Shown here piece by piece: positions 12,035-22,967 of a stretch of DNA of 64,000 bases. The DNA comes from Metallyticus violacea. Its lineage: Eukaryota > Arthropoda > Insecta > Mantodea > Metallyticidae. The DNA lies in assembly GCA_030762175.1 (NCBI GenBank), contig CM060843.1, positions 30,264,001 through 30,328,000 of the forward strand, written 5' to 3'. Under the pieces are notes generated by a model. It was given only the letters and a program-made list of their open reading frames with translations. It did no database searches and was not told where the DNA came from. Both the position numbers and the translations under genes were made by a program. Position 1 is the first letter of the stretch; every line of letters begins with the position of its first letter.

Positions 12035-12760
12035 CAGAGGGTGCCAAAATGTATACACACTTCAAGCAAAGAAAAAACTCTGCTTACGTAACAAAACTGA
12101 ATTCACTCAAACAGAAAATGATGAGCATTAATCATCTTAGACCTTTATAGTTACTTAAGCAAAAGTCTTGTCATGCAACCTTTCAACTTTACTGTTTTAA
12201 TAACACGATGTACGCTGGTTCTGCTAATCCCAGTCTCAAGTGCATATTGTTCTGTAAATTTCTGCAGTGGGTGCTCAAAACGTTCCAAAACCATAGCCGA
12301 GGATGCGAGCCTTGTTGCTTTGTGAGGTCTCCCAGATCTGCCCTTGTGAACATCGCATACAGTACCATGAGTCTCAAATTTGTCTCCAATGCGTGCAATT
12401 GCTAATCCCGTTGGCGGTTCTGTTCGGTACACACGTCTTTGAAATTCAACAACATTCTTGGTTTTCCACTACCATTTCGAAATTGCTTTTCGCTGTTCAA
12501 ACGATAATCTTGGCTCCATTTGTTGTAGCAACGCTAGCATAACTTAATGTGAGTCATTACTGAGCATCATACAATAATCTTGGCTTCATTTGTTCATTGT
12601 GGATTTACCTATCACGTAGCAACGCTATCATGATGTATGTGAGTCACATCTATTTACAGAACACCATACTACACATTACTCTTGTTTTTCGGTTCAACTT
12701 TGAAATATATTAAATAGATATCTACTATGAGAGTATGTATACATTTTTTGGCACCATCGG
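12035..12760 (-). mobile_element. TA-flanked Tc1/mariner-type element, deletion copy 1
   Basis: The ends are inverted copies: CAGAGGGTGCCAAAA at the left and the complement of CCGATGGTGCCAAAAAA at the right, each extending into TGTATACA. TA dinucleotides flank both ends (12033-12034 and 12761-12762), as expected for Tc1/mariner-type insertion. At 726 bp it is too short for a full transposase and codes only for the N-terminal DNA-binding part. The copy at 22968 has the same ends in the opposite orientation. Confidence 0.85.
12151..12519 (-). pseudogene. Transposase N-terminal helix-turn-helix fragment
   Basis: The reading frame opens with ATG at 12519 (MEPRLSFEQRKAISKW), has a TAG at codon 17, then continues in frame with TKNVVEFQRRVYRTEPPTG, a DVHKGRSGRPHKATR linker and a second helix-turn-helix segment ending SRTSVHRVIKT. 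This resembles the paired helix-turn-helix N terminus of IS630/Tc1-type transposases common in arthropods. The catalytic DDE region is absent, so it cannot move itself. Shared residues with the copy at 23379 show both come from one parent. Confidence 0.75.
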
Positions 12761-13964
12761 TATACATGTTAAGTCACTTGCATATGTACATGATACTTTG
12801 AGAATCTTATAAATGTGCCACCATATATATTAAAATATTGAAATTATGATGATTTTATAAAAATGGCGAAAATATATAATTATACTCAATAAATACACTT
12901 TTAAACAAACTTATATAATTCGCATGGAAAACGTATAACCATAAAGCTTTAATATCCATGGGGAAAATTCAGAACATCCAGATGCATGCACAATATACCT
13001 ATTATTCTTCTACTTTAGTGCATAAATGCTGTGAAATATTATCTGCAATCTATATAATAAAAGAAATACTCTAACTTTTCGTCATTATTATCACCAAAAG
13101 CAGTTATTATTACATTCGTTATTTAATCCTAATAATTAAGTTGCTGGAACTAGAACCGTAATAAATCCTGGAACAGAGTAGCACTTGTTCTTTAACCACT
13201 AATTTGTTCAGGAAAGTATATGAGTACCTACCAATTTTGGTTGCTAGAATATCGGAATGTAATATTGCTGTTAACAATGTGGAAATGTCGTCATGCCTTC
13301 TTCCTTTGATGTGGGAGCGATTTAAAGAACATTCATAGCCACAATATGGAGTTCGATTTCCTATATTCTCGTCCCTTTCATGATTTTGACGTACAACATA
13401 CACAAAAGTAAATACGTTTTTTTTTTTAACATTGGTTTGTGGTCTACACGTGAGGTTATCGGACTCCGATAGCAGAGTCCACATATGATAACATTTGAAA
13501 ACTCCAGGATAAATACCTAACGTTGGAAAAAGCATATCTTGAGAGTGTTTGTTTACGTTCTGGGTTCGAGGTTATTCAGCTTTACGTATGATACTAAAAC
13601 ACTTTTCACGTGACCAAAGATTACAAACAGTTCCTCGCCATTTCATCAAATGAGCGAATAAGAGCACTGGTGGTACAATTGTTAAAAAATGCAAAGAAAA
13701 CAACGTGTCGCTTTATTTTTGTTGTACCTTCCTGGAAAGCAGATGTGTGTAGATGTTCTTTGGTTAAACGAGACGAAGTTCCACACATTCTTGCGGAAAG
13801 AACGTTTGCAGAACTAGAAGCCGTCACTTCAGCATGAACTTTTGGAGCGAGAATGCGCGGTAGGAGTTGGAAAGACAACTTTTAGCCCCCTAAGCTCATT
13901 AGGCCGAATTACTATCTAACATGCCTCATTCCCTACCTAATACAATAATACATAGAGCTTGTGT
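12761..13964. other. No gene recognised
   Basis: AT-rich. A minus-strand frame of 138 codons at 13119-13535 begins MLFPTLGIYPG but has no recognisable domain, and long frames of this size turn up by chance in a window this large. Confidence 0.35.
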
Positions 13965-14345
13965 CCGAGCTCAACGCAAGCTGCTCCAAGCCGAGGTCAC
14001 GCCAGTCGCTTGCTCCGTCGATGTGCGCACCAGTTCCCCTCGCAATTCTGTCGCACAACTTTGATCAATAAAATATTTCACACAAAATAGAGTTATTTCA
14101 TAATGAGTGCTAATCTATGTAATAGAAATGGTCCAAAGGGGTGTGCGTCTGCATCGCGCATTTCTGATATATTTCATTGGAATTTCCATAATCAGCGTTG
14201 CAAATTCACTCAAGATCATGCTTACTTTCGTGACAGAAAACTGCGATTAACTGTGCATTCCAACCTTCAGAGCGAGTACTGTCTGTTACAAATGCAGACG
14301 AATAGCGTGACCCTGGTTAAGTGCACGCTGCGCTCAGTTATAAAT
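13965..14345 (-). repeat. Inverted-repeat element family G, shortened third copy
   Basis: The left part (GAGCTCAACGCAAG, then CGCCAGTCGCTTGCTCCGTC) is the reverse complement of the right end of the copy at 21.3 kb (GACGGAGCAGGCGACTGGCG, then CTGCGCTCAGCTGC). It continues in register through TTCCCCTCGCAATTCTG and ACAACTTTGATCAATA. The right end, GCACGCTGCGCTCAGTTA, matches the complement of the left end at 34.1 kb. At about 380 bp it is shorter than the other two, so it is probably internally deleted. Confidence 0.55.
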
Positions 14346-16524
14346 ACAAATAAAATAACTATCTCAAGCTTTCATAATGCCGTGATCAATGAAATAGACA
14401 GCTCTTAGTTATCTTCAGAATATTGAGGCTCCGCATTCTAAACCTTTGGAAAAGTCCAGGAAGAAAGATCAAACTGGGTTTTCAGATCAGTAGCCTAACA
14501 ATCGGATCAATGATCTGTTAAACGGTCGCTGCATATGTAAGGAAGTGTAGCTTGACACGCAGCAAACCACATAGCACAGGCTGTGCATCTATTAGAATAT
14601 ATATTTTTACACAGTCACAACTTAGGGCTAATGATCCTTGCTGACAACACAATATATATTCAATTTTATCACTGAAATCTACGCTTAGAAGAGTAGCAGG
14701 GTGTTTACAAAAAAAAATAAAATTAACTAAATATATAGTAAAGAAAGAAGAACAGGGAAGCGAAGAATAAATAACATGGTTTCTAGCATCCACAATCACA
14801 GTAGCTAAAATCTTGATGTCCCGAACAAGTCCTAATTTTTTTTTTTTCATTAGGCTAGGCAACAGAGAGCACTCCAAGAATGAATACAAGCATTCAGAAT
14901 TCAGTAAAGAACAAAGCACTGCCCTGAAAAATGTGTTTTTCAAATTTCCAAAAGCATCAGGTATACAGTGAGATGTGATACGACTGTACCGCTTTAGCTA
15001 CTAGCTTCGAAATGTAGAGTCAATGTATTCATCTCCAAAGCAAAAATACCTCTTTTGTTTCCTGCTCATTTTAATGACTATGTCCTAAGGACGGAGTCCC
15101 CCACAGGGCTGGAGGGAATCTAAACTGCCTGCAGCTACATTCTTTGCTAATTGCCTGGAGGCATTGCTAATTTCTAAAACTACGCTTGCTTGCGTTCAAT
15201 TTGGTGCAGGAAATTAAACTGCAGAGAGAAGAATAAGGGCGAGAGGTTAGTAGCTCTTGTAAGAGATCAATACATTTACTGGTCTGAGATGGAATTGCGA
15301 ACTGTATGCAATATGCCAAGCCTGCACTTTACTTGCGATGAAAAAACATCAAAATAAACAATGGGCCGGGTCATTAGCCCGTTCTAGCTTTTCTGTTTTC
15401 CGCCCCCCCCCCCCCATGCGGTAATTATGAAGCGTGAATTACTCCCCCGGCAATGCAGCGAGCTTCAAGGGCTAAGTTTGTCCTGTGTAGGCGCTAGCAG
15501 GGCTGCAAAAATTAAGGAGAACTCAACTTAAAGGGAGATGATTTGAAAGGAAGCAATACAAATTAGTTCTTTTTTTCTTCCTACCGATCTTCTTCATCTA
15601 ATCTTAAGGTAGCTCTACCGCGCTAGGCAGTTGTGTTAATAGCTTCAGCATTAAACAGCTACCAAGAAGGCACACATGTGATGAAGACGTTCATTTCCAA
15701 TCATGGCTTGAAGGATTCGAACGCGTGGTGACAGAGGTCTGTTGAATAAGTTACCTAAAACATTCAACATACTGGACTTTGTCACATTACTAACGATTAT
15801 GCTCGTGAATGTTCAACATGCAAAAGTTGCAACAAATCCATGGCTCTCTTGTTCTCTCCACTTTTGAAATCTGAATGTTCAATTTCTCAAATTGCAATGT
15901 CCTTGTGACAATATTTCTTGACTTTTAATGTAAAATGCCTTTGACTATTTGGCTCTTTTCACACATTACTTTCTGTTCTCACTCCAGCTTTCCAGAACGA
16001 GCCGCAGAAATAGCAAAACGTAATAGTAGTATTTAAACACGAGCGTTTGAGGAAGTCGCTATTACTATTCTTGTTTTGAAATGCACTTATAGCCTTTACA
16101 CGCATAAATTACATTTAAAAACAAAACAAAAATGTCTACATACACCTCTAGACAACTCGAGAACTAATTGTCTAGAGGTGCATGTTTTATAGTAAATCGT
16201 TTTTATTTCACTATAATAACTAGACCTTGAGGGGGAAATCTCAATATCAAATAAAAATAGTAAGGGTTCAAAGAGAGCAAATATATTAACAATGAACATT
16301 AGAATAATTCGCAAACACTTTTAAAGTTAACCCCAAAATGTCGAAGCTTATTTTATGAAGTTTAGAGATTGGCTTTCCTTTTTGTCACTAAGAGTTTGTA
16401 CTAAATATCTAAAAAATTTCCGCAGTAGATATGCAGACCTGTGCAGTATCTTTAACGGTCATTTTAGCTGCTGGATAGAGTTAACACTTTCTTTATATAT
16501 GTAGTGTATTTCCATATATACCGG
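14346..16524. other. No gene recognised; C-run and hairpin inside
   Basis: A run of 13 C bases lies at 15403-15415. A 141-codon minus-strand frame at 14518-14943 is not recognisable. A perfect 13 bp hairpin at 16143-16180 is listed separately. Confidence 0.4.
16143..16180. repeat. Short perfect inverted repeat
   Basis: CACCTCTAGACAA at 16143-16155 pairs perfectly with TTGTCTAGAGGTG at 16168-16180 around a 12-base loop. No T-run follows and no gene is adjacent, so a role as terminator is not supported. Confidence 0.8.
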
Positions 16525-16970
16525 GTGTAACAACAATACGATACGGCCACATTTCTCACACGTGTGGATCAGGAAACGCTTCATTTCCATGTTAGAACTC
16601 ATTTTCTACAACTCTTCATAATATTAATCATGGGAAATATACGGAAACAAAAGGTACCAGCATACCATGTGATACTCTTTCTTACATGAAATGTTCAAAA
16701 TGTCCTCTAGGTTACGTCTATTTAAGATGTAATTCTTTTGTTCACCGCCAGTGTTTTTATCCCATTCAATGCGAGACGAGTTAATACATATATCAATGCT
16801 AGCGGAGGGCGTTTTGAACATCTCATGTGCTGTGTTGGCACGTCCGTTTCCGTGTGTTTCCCATGATTCATAGCTATGAAGAGGTGTAGAAAGTGAGTTC
16901 TAACATGAAATAAAGCGTTTCCGGACCCATGTGCATGTAACATATTTTCTTCTTCTACGTGTGAGGAAAG
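16525..16970. mobile_element. Fold-back (long inverted repeat) element
   Basis: The segment at 16566-16620 (GGATCAGGAAACGCTTCATT onward) is matched, inverted, by 16875-16928. Both arms carry ATGTTAGAACTCA and TTTCTACA. The pairing continues inward: AATCATGGGAAA and ATGTTCAAAATGTCCTC in the left arm against the complement of 16798-16870. The arms thus total about 140 bp each around a loop of roughly 85 bp. No protein is encoded. This is the form of a fold-back or MITE-like element. A Tc1/mariner or Helitron-type origin is possible; the exact ends were not fixed. Confidence 0.75.
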
Positions 16971-17395
16971 TGTTCTGAAAGTTTGGACATACCTAATGTT
17001 ACATTCTGTACATATACACACTCTATGTTTCAGATTTAATGACTTTAGACAGTTAGAGAAAGAAACGTCATTCCCAATCAAATGTCTGCTCTCGTCTGTT
17101 CACACATTAAGCTTGCCGTTCTCCCAGACTACACAGATGGGCATAAACAGTAGATTCTAAATTTGCTCTTTACTGTTTAGCAACAACAGACAACTGCACC
17201 CTTTGAGTGGGTTGGTGAAAGCATCAATGTCAATGGAGTTGCCACATTTCTCTTTCCTCTTGACATGGGGAACATGACTGAACTTGAATAATGAATTTAT
17301 CTTGTTGGGAGAGCTACGGAATTGTTTTCACAGACACTGGGTCTTATTTTAAAATATGAACTGCATATAGTGTAAGCGTATACAAGATGCATTTT

Positions 17396-17685
17396 GCCGC
17401 CACGGGTAGCGAGATCGTTTAGGCGCTGACTCGTGAGCGGGAAGTTTTGGGTTCGATTCCCAACAGGACCGTCCTCCCTGACTTTTTTTTTTCAGGTTTT
17501 CCTCAGTGCTCATAAATGGCAAATGTCGGGGGGTACCCTAAATTTAGGCCTGGATCTTTTCCTTCCTTAAAAAAAATCCTTTCCCAATTTATCATTTCAT
17601 CTCATGTATCATCAGTGTCCATCGCCTGTGGTGCCTCAGTAATAAAAACAGGCGTTAAACACTAATCCTTAATTAAAAAAAAAAA
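17396..17685 (+). repeat. SINE family A, near full length
   Basis: The tRNA-like head reads GCCGCCACGGGTAGCGAGAT (A box) and GGGTTCGATTCCCAACAGG (B box), most like a serine or leucine tRNA. Then come CCTCAGTGCTCATAAATGGC, AAATTTAGGCCTGGA, CATCTCATGTATCATCAG, GCCTGTGGTGCCTCAG and an A-rich tail. The A and B boxes are well kept, so the copy could once have been transcribed by RNA polymerase III. Confidence 0.92.
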
Positions 17686-19437
17686 TGCGTGAATGTGTTG
17701 CTGGTGAGGGTTTTGTTGTTTAATCGGCGAACCTTTCGTCACCATCTCACCAGTGATTTTATAGCGATATGCTGGAGAGCTTCCTTTTTTCGCCAGATCT
17801 TATACTTAACACTTTTGTAAAATATTGTCTCATGTATTGTTTGCTACAATAAAATTTATATAATCATTACCCAATACTCATGTGCAAGGACATTTGAATG
17901 TTCACTTTTATTTGCAACAAATGATTGTACAAGTGGAATTTCTTCAGTTAAAGAGTCAACCTTTATAGATTCACAGCCAAGTTGAACCTTCTAAAGGAGA
18001 TATCGCCAATATTTCAAATTCGGTATAGTTATTGGAACTTCAACAGTGCAGCGGTATTTTATAAGAAAGGGGATGTTAATTAAACATGTATAAGAAAGGG
18101 TTACTTAAATTATATGTGTAGATTGAAGGTTAAGTTTTCGTTAATTAGATTAGATTTATTGTTTATATTAAGAATTGATGATTTGGATTAATAATTGCAT
18201 ATTTCAGGGGTAAATGTTCAGGTCTTTCTCTCCACTCCGATGATGTTTCCGCTGACTTATAGTTTGCTCCGACTAGCGCCAACGAGGTTTTTCTGGCTGG
18301 AATTTTATTATCTGGATATAATAGGGAAAGGAAAATGAAAATTATAGTGACATTATAATCACCTGATTTATAGTTTTTCACTACCAACGTTTCTTTGTTG
18401 TTCGCAGTCCATAATGATGGGCGGAGAATCGACTACTCCGTGAAGGATTTAAGGCGCGTTGTGTCACTTTCGCATGATCGCGTCTCTTTTGCTAGGAATC
18501 TGTTCCTTTACCACTATCACAAAAGTTAACACTTAAATTGTTTGTCAATGCGTAGCTAACTGTGTCCGTAAACACTGATTTTCAATGACCAAGAAGGACT
18601 GGAGAATGGACGTTATGCTATAAAGTCACACCTAAACTTAGAACTAACACAGATTCGTCACTTAATAAAAACTGAAGTTACACTACCTCGCTCGTAGACA
18701 CATAAACACTTACAGATAGTTCTCTTGTACTCTGTTTTAAAGCTATTCCTCGACTGCCCAGCGTTTGCATCCCCTGGTTTATGACACTTTTTTCTCACCT
18801 AATGCACAAAGACGGAGTTTCAATGCAGAAGAATTCGTTTGTCCTTGACACAACTTTTTTATTCCTTCATGGAGCATATAGCGGTGGGTTTGTTTACAAT
18901 AAGACACATAACAATTTATCTATCACTCTTAACGACCGCTCGGGTCTGGCCGCATGTCTGCAGGAAAACAGCCGTCCACCCTACAATCGCACATATTTTC
19001 CTAGAGTCAATATCTGATTCATATTATATTGAATAAACGTAAACTTACAATTACAATACATGAAAAAACAATAATATATTAACCATTATGGTATATATGG
19101 TACATTTAACCTTACAGCTATGAACGATTCATACATATTATTTGTCAAGTATTAATTTATTATTTATGGATAACTATGGAGGGTCTAATTTAATTATTCC
19201 CGGTTCAACAGCTCTACCAGCTGCGTCTTTTCACTATTAGTTGTATGTGTTTCTGTGTTATCAAAAGTCTCAATGTAAGCGAAGTTGTTATAACTTCTGC
19301 ACTGCTAGATGTTCACAAGCTTTGGGTTGCAACCTAGACAAGTATGGAACAGAAGAATTCTTCAATAATTCTGGTGAAAATTGTCTTCTGACATTTTCAC
19401 GTTTTCTTTATTTGTTTCTAGACTGCGAAAAAAAGTT
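17686..19437. other. No gene recognised
   Basis: AT-rich sequence. Open frames of up to 78 codons at 18.8-19.0 kb overlap in two frames and match nothing known. Confidence 0.4.
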
Positions 19438-19491
19438 TATACAGAGAGCGTCTACAGCTGAAGGCAGCGTGCTCTGGGCCAAAGTCATATA

Positions 19492-20763
19492 CGAAAGTAG
19501 TTCCATAAGTTTTCGGTCTTACCTTCACAATATCCTTATCTGATGTCATACCTTACGTTAAGTAAATAATTGCAGCTGTAACATCCGCTCCGCTGTGGTC
19601 AGTTGTTCAGATATAGTTGCATAAAGGAGGCTATGTGTAGAAGATAGTGACATGTTCAAAATGGAGTTTCGAGCTGTTATTGCATTCTTCACAAAAGTAG
19701 GACTTACTCCAAATAAAATTAAACAGCGATTGAACGGTGTACATGGGGAAGCATCCCCCTCATACTCTACCGTAAAAGAAGGGTCCAAACTTTTTCGAAT
19801 GGGTCGAGAAAGCATTGAATACCAAGAGCGTGCAGGTCGACCCTTGGAGGTGCTCACTCCTGAAAACATCGATCTTGTGGAAGAAGAAATTATTGAAGAT
19901 CGGCGGCTCAAAGATACAGAAATAGCAGCATGTTGGGCCTTTCTAAAACAACATTCATTCGAATAATTCAAGATCATTTAAACATGAATAAGGTTAGTGC
20001 AAGATGGGTGCCTAGATTTCTTTCCTCAGTCCAAAAGCAGCAGCGTGTCATCTGTTGTCAGGCATTTTTGGAGCTCTGCCGTGGCAACGAGAGAGAAGTT
20101 CTGCAAACCATTGTTACAGGAGATGAAACTATGGTCCTCTACTATGATCCCTTATCCAAAATAGAATCTATAGAGTGGCGTAAACCTGGCGAAGCACCGC
20201 CTCTAAAGGTCGAGATCACTAAGTCAACCAAGAAGATTATGGCCACAATCTTTTGGAACTGTGACGGAATACTATTCATTGACTTCAAGGAGAGGAACAT
20301 CACAGTAAATGGGGCATACTATGCTGGTCTACTGCACAGACTACGTGCTTCCATAAAAAAGAAAAGGCAAGGAAAACTGAGTGGTGTGCGCCTTCTTCAC
20401 AACAACGCGCCTGTGCATGCAGCTTTTGTTACAAAGGAAACTGTGAAGAAATGTTGCTTCAAGGAGATCGACCGTTCACCCTACAGTCCAGATCTAGCTC
20501 CCCGTGACTAGTTCCTCTTCTCAAAACTCAAGAAGGGCCTTCGAGGATGGAAATTTAAGTGTGACGAAGAAGTGAGGATGCTGTTTATGCCCATTTTACA
20601 GACAAGATTTCTGACTATTTTGGGGAGTAGGATTGAAATGTTAATTCAAAGATGTGAGAAGTGTATTGCAATAAAGGTATTGAAAAAAAATATTGAAAAT
20701 ATAGTTTTTGTCTTTATCTTATCTAGAAAATGGTTAGGCTGGAAACTTATGTCCCTACCCTCG
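19492..20763 (+). mobile_element. mariner transposon, complete but inactive
   Basis: Imperfect inverted ends (CGAAAGTAGTTCCATAAGTT at the left, complement of CGAGGGTAGGGACATAAGTT at the right) sit between TA dinucleotides at 19490-19491 and 20764-20765. The length of 1272 bp is the usual size for mariner. It carries one transposase frame in the plus direction and is inserted in the family G element. Confidence 0.93.
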
Positions 20764-20766
20764 TAA
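19661..20766 (+). pseudogene. mariner transposase (DD34D type), inactivated
   Basis: The protein would cut and paste the element at TA sites. It starts MEFRAVIAFFTKVG, giving the N-terminal helix-turn-helix with KIKQRLNGVHGEASPSYSTV, and then a second DNA-binding part with GRPLEVLTPENIDLVEEEI. A frameshift in the 19930-19966 overlap moves reading to the frame with the catalytic domain. The first catalytic aspartate is present in VTGDET. The second is changed to asparagine (HNNAPVHAA, where HDN is expected). The third is present in YSPDLAPRD, exactly 34 residues further on, and is followed at once by a TAG at 20509. The frame then stays open through FLFSKLKKGLRG to the end. Frameshift, lost catalytic residue and stop each would inactivate it. 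Confidence 0.92.
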
Positions 20767-21841
20767 GTCGTTTGCCATAATAGCAGATAGTTCCCGTGCT
20801 GATAACTGCACGTAGACCGTCAATAGTACTTTGTTAGGATAAAACGCATTCTTTCTGTTTTGTATTGTTATACTCAGTTTGGTGTTTAGAGATAAGTTCA
20901 ACTCAAGTTTTGCCATTATTGTATATTATTACGGCTGTTGGTGTACCAATATTATTAATTACACTGAAAATTGTTAATTACAATGTATTAATCAATTAGC
21001 TCTTATTAGAATTGAAATTTTCCTACTAGAAGCAGGAAAAAATAAGGTCTACAGAACTTTATGTTAGAAGAACTTAAAAATTGCAGAACTGTTACGAATG
21101 AACGCAAATTTCACTAAAACATGCTAGAATGTGTGAATGCAGACAAATATCGCTTGGAATAAATCTTTGGCACCAAATAAAACTAACATTGTGTACATAC
21201 TGTTATTGATAAAGTTGTTTGAGTGGAAATGCGCGGGGAATTTTACCATGGACGGAGCAGGCGACTGGCGCTATATTGGCCTCATGCTTCTGCGCTCAGC
21301 TGCAAATGCACGCCGAAACCTTCTCTGTATAATTAAACCTAGTGCTAATAAATTTCACAGGACAAATATATGCTAGAGACAAAAACAAATTCGATTAAGA
21401 CACAGTGCACATATATAGATTAATGGCTCTATGAATGCAATGTAGAATTTTTAAATCACTATGACATAACCTGATGAATTTTCCTCTAATGGACGAGGTT
21501 TTTGAAAATAATATGTATTGAGACGGTAGAGGACATTAATAAACTTCTCCCTTTTACTTCATTTCTGTATTTCGTTGCTGTCTGCTTACGAACAACTGCA
21601 TTTTGAGTTGTTCCTCTAAAACTTCACTCCATGCTTTAATTATGAGGTACAAAAAGTCCTATTAGCCACCTCCTTTTAAACTTTGTCACACTGATTGTTG
21701 CAAGTGCAAAGAGCGGACAAAATATTTGATACACTGCTGTGTTTATCAGATTACGTGTGCCTGTGAGTTGAAAGCAGCAGTTAAACTAGTTCTGTGTTAT
21801 TTCAGAAACTGACAAATAAAACAGTTGACGTTACAGGATTG

Positions 21842-22425
21842 AAAAGTGCCTTATGCTGCTAGCGCCCGAGCTGCTAGCCAAAAGTGAGCGACAGCGCAGA
21901 GAGCGGCTAGCCAGAAGTGAACGATAGCGGAGAGAGCCGAAGGTAGTGGCTGACACAGCTCTTAGCTAGACAGGCTTTTCCTTAGAGACGAAGGAATAGC
22001 TCAGGTGATTAGAGTGTCATGCTACACGCGTGAATGTAGTATAATGGGCTCGAACATTACCACACAATGCAATGCTTCTTTTTTCTTCTTCTTCTTCTGC
22101 TTTCCCTTGCCGGAGTTAAAGGAGATTTGCCACAATTACAATGCCTTACTCGCTAAACCACTGGGTCCACCGATTTCTAGGATTTGCCTGAGATTAGCCA
22201 ACAGACAAGGTTAGTGTGTGTATATGAATTAGTTGCGAATAGGAATAAGAGCACATTTCCTACCGTTAAAACATTTCACGCGTCATTACAGTAATTTACC
22301 CATTCCTATCCATTTATATTTACAAAGTAAAGTGCGTATGGATAAGTCCCGCTCTCTCCACTGTCGCTCGGGTCTTACTAGCCCACGGCTAGCCCCTCGG
22401 GCGCTAGTAGCAGAAGGACCTTTAG
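21842..22425 (+). mobile_element. TIR-bounded element with Pol III-like core, family F copy 1
   Basis: The left arm 21849-21879 (CCTTATGCTGCTAGCGCCCG onward) matches the complement of the right arm 22387-22417 with about four mismatches in 31, and pairing goes on inward through GAGCGACAG. Inside lies a tRNA-like pair: TAGCTCAGGTGA at 21997 (A box) and GGCTCGAACATT at 22047 (B box), 50 bases apart as in a tRNA gene. The core from 21915 to 22280 is shared with 63444-63752, including ACTCGCTAAACCACTGGGTC. Whether this is a SINE inside a MITE or one composite family is not settled. Confidence 0.6.
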
Positions 22426-22967
22426 CAGCAGTGCTTTCAGCCCTGCCTATAACGTAAAGTAATAAACTGCACAGCTTTGGGTTATTTAGTTAGCTACTTC
22501 CTGTATTATTCATCATATCGTTTTCCAAAACGAATTGGTCCTGAGCTATATAAAATATTATACAGCTTTTTATGACAGTTAATTAACTTATTAATTAATA
22601 ACATCCGCTGCTTCTTACTTAGACCTGCAAATGCTTTACTATAAAGTATATGGGTCTTGTAGTCCAAAACTCTGAATCTGCCTTACTCGCATACTGAGCT
22701 GAGGAAAGGTCTCAACAAAGCACCTAATATTTATAAAATATACTGTAAAACTGTGGTCTGAAAGTGTTATTGATAATTACGTTTCGTTAGATTTATTGTA
22801 ATGCTGAGAAAAACGAACAAAATCAATGTGAAAAAGTCATCTTTTGGCATGGAACAGCATATCGAGGGTACAGGGTATCAAGACTTTCGGTTTGTAGACT
22901 TAAAAAAAGTTGTACACAATCTGAGATTTGATTAAACAAATAATTCATAATCCTAAAGAAAGAAATA
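22426..22967. other. No gene recognised
   Basis: AT-rich spacer between two mobile elements; no repeat, frame or RNA gene was recognised. Confidence 0.45.

Larger units (their letters stand above)
19438..21331 (+). repeat. Inverted-repeat element family G, copy 1, split by mariner
   Basis: The left end TATACAGAGAGCG and then CTACAGCTGAAGGCAGCG is mirrored at the right end by CTGCGCTCAGCTGC and TTCTCTGTATA. The mariner at 19492-20763 interrupts it. Left of the insertion the sequence ends GGGCCAAAGTCA, and right of it resumes CATAATAGCAGATAGTTCC; both parts align in order with 34.11-34.21 kb. Removing the mariner and one TA leaves 620 bases, against 621 for the copy at 34111. It codes for nothing, so it is non-autonomous. 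Confidence 0.75.

Noticed and set aside
13119..13535. 138-codon minus-strand frame
   Set aside because: No family resemblance, no codon or domain signal, no neighbour to support it.
16143..16180. Intrinsic terminator
   Set aside because: The hairpin is AT/GC mixed with no following T-run, and bacterial-type termination does not apply here.
17396..17470. Serine- or leucine-like tRNA gene
   Set aside because: The head continues into a body shared by several dispersed copies, and the acceptor and anticodon stems are not intact; it is a SINE head.
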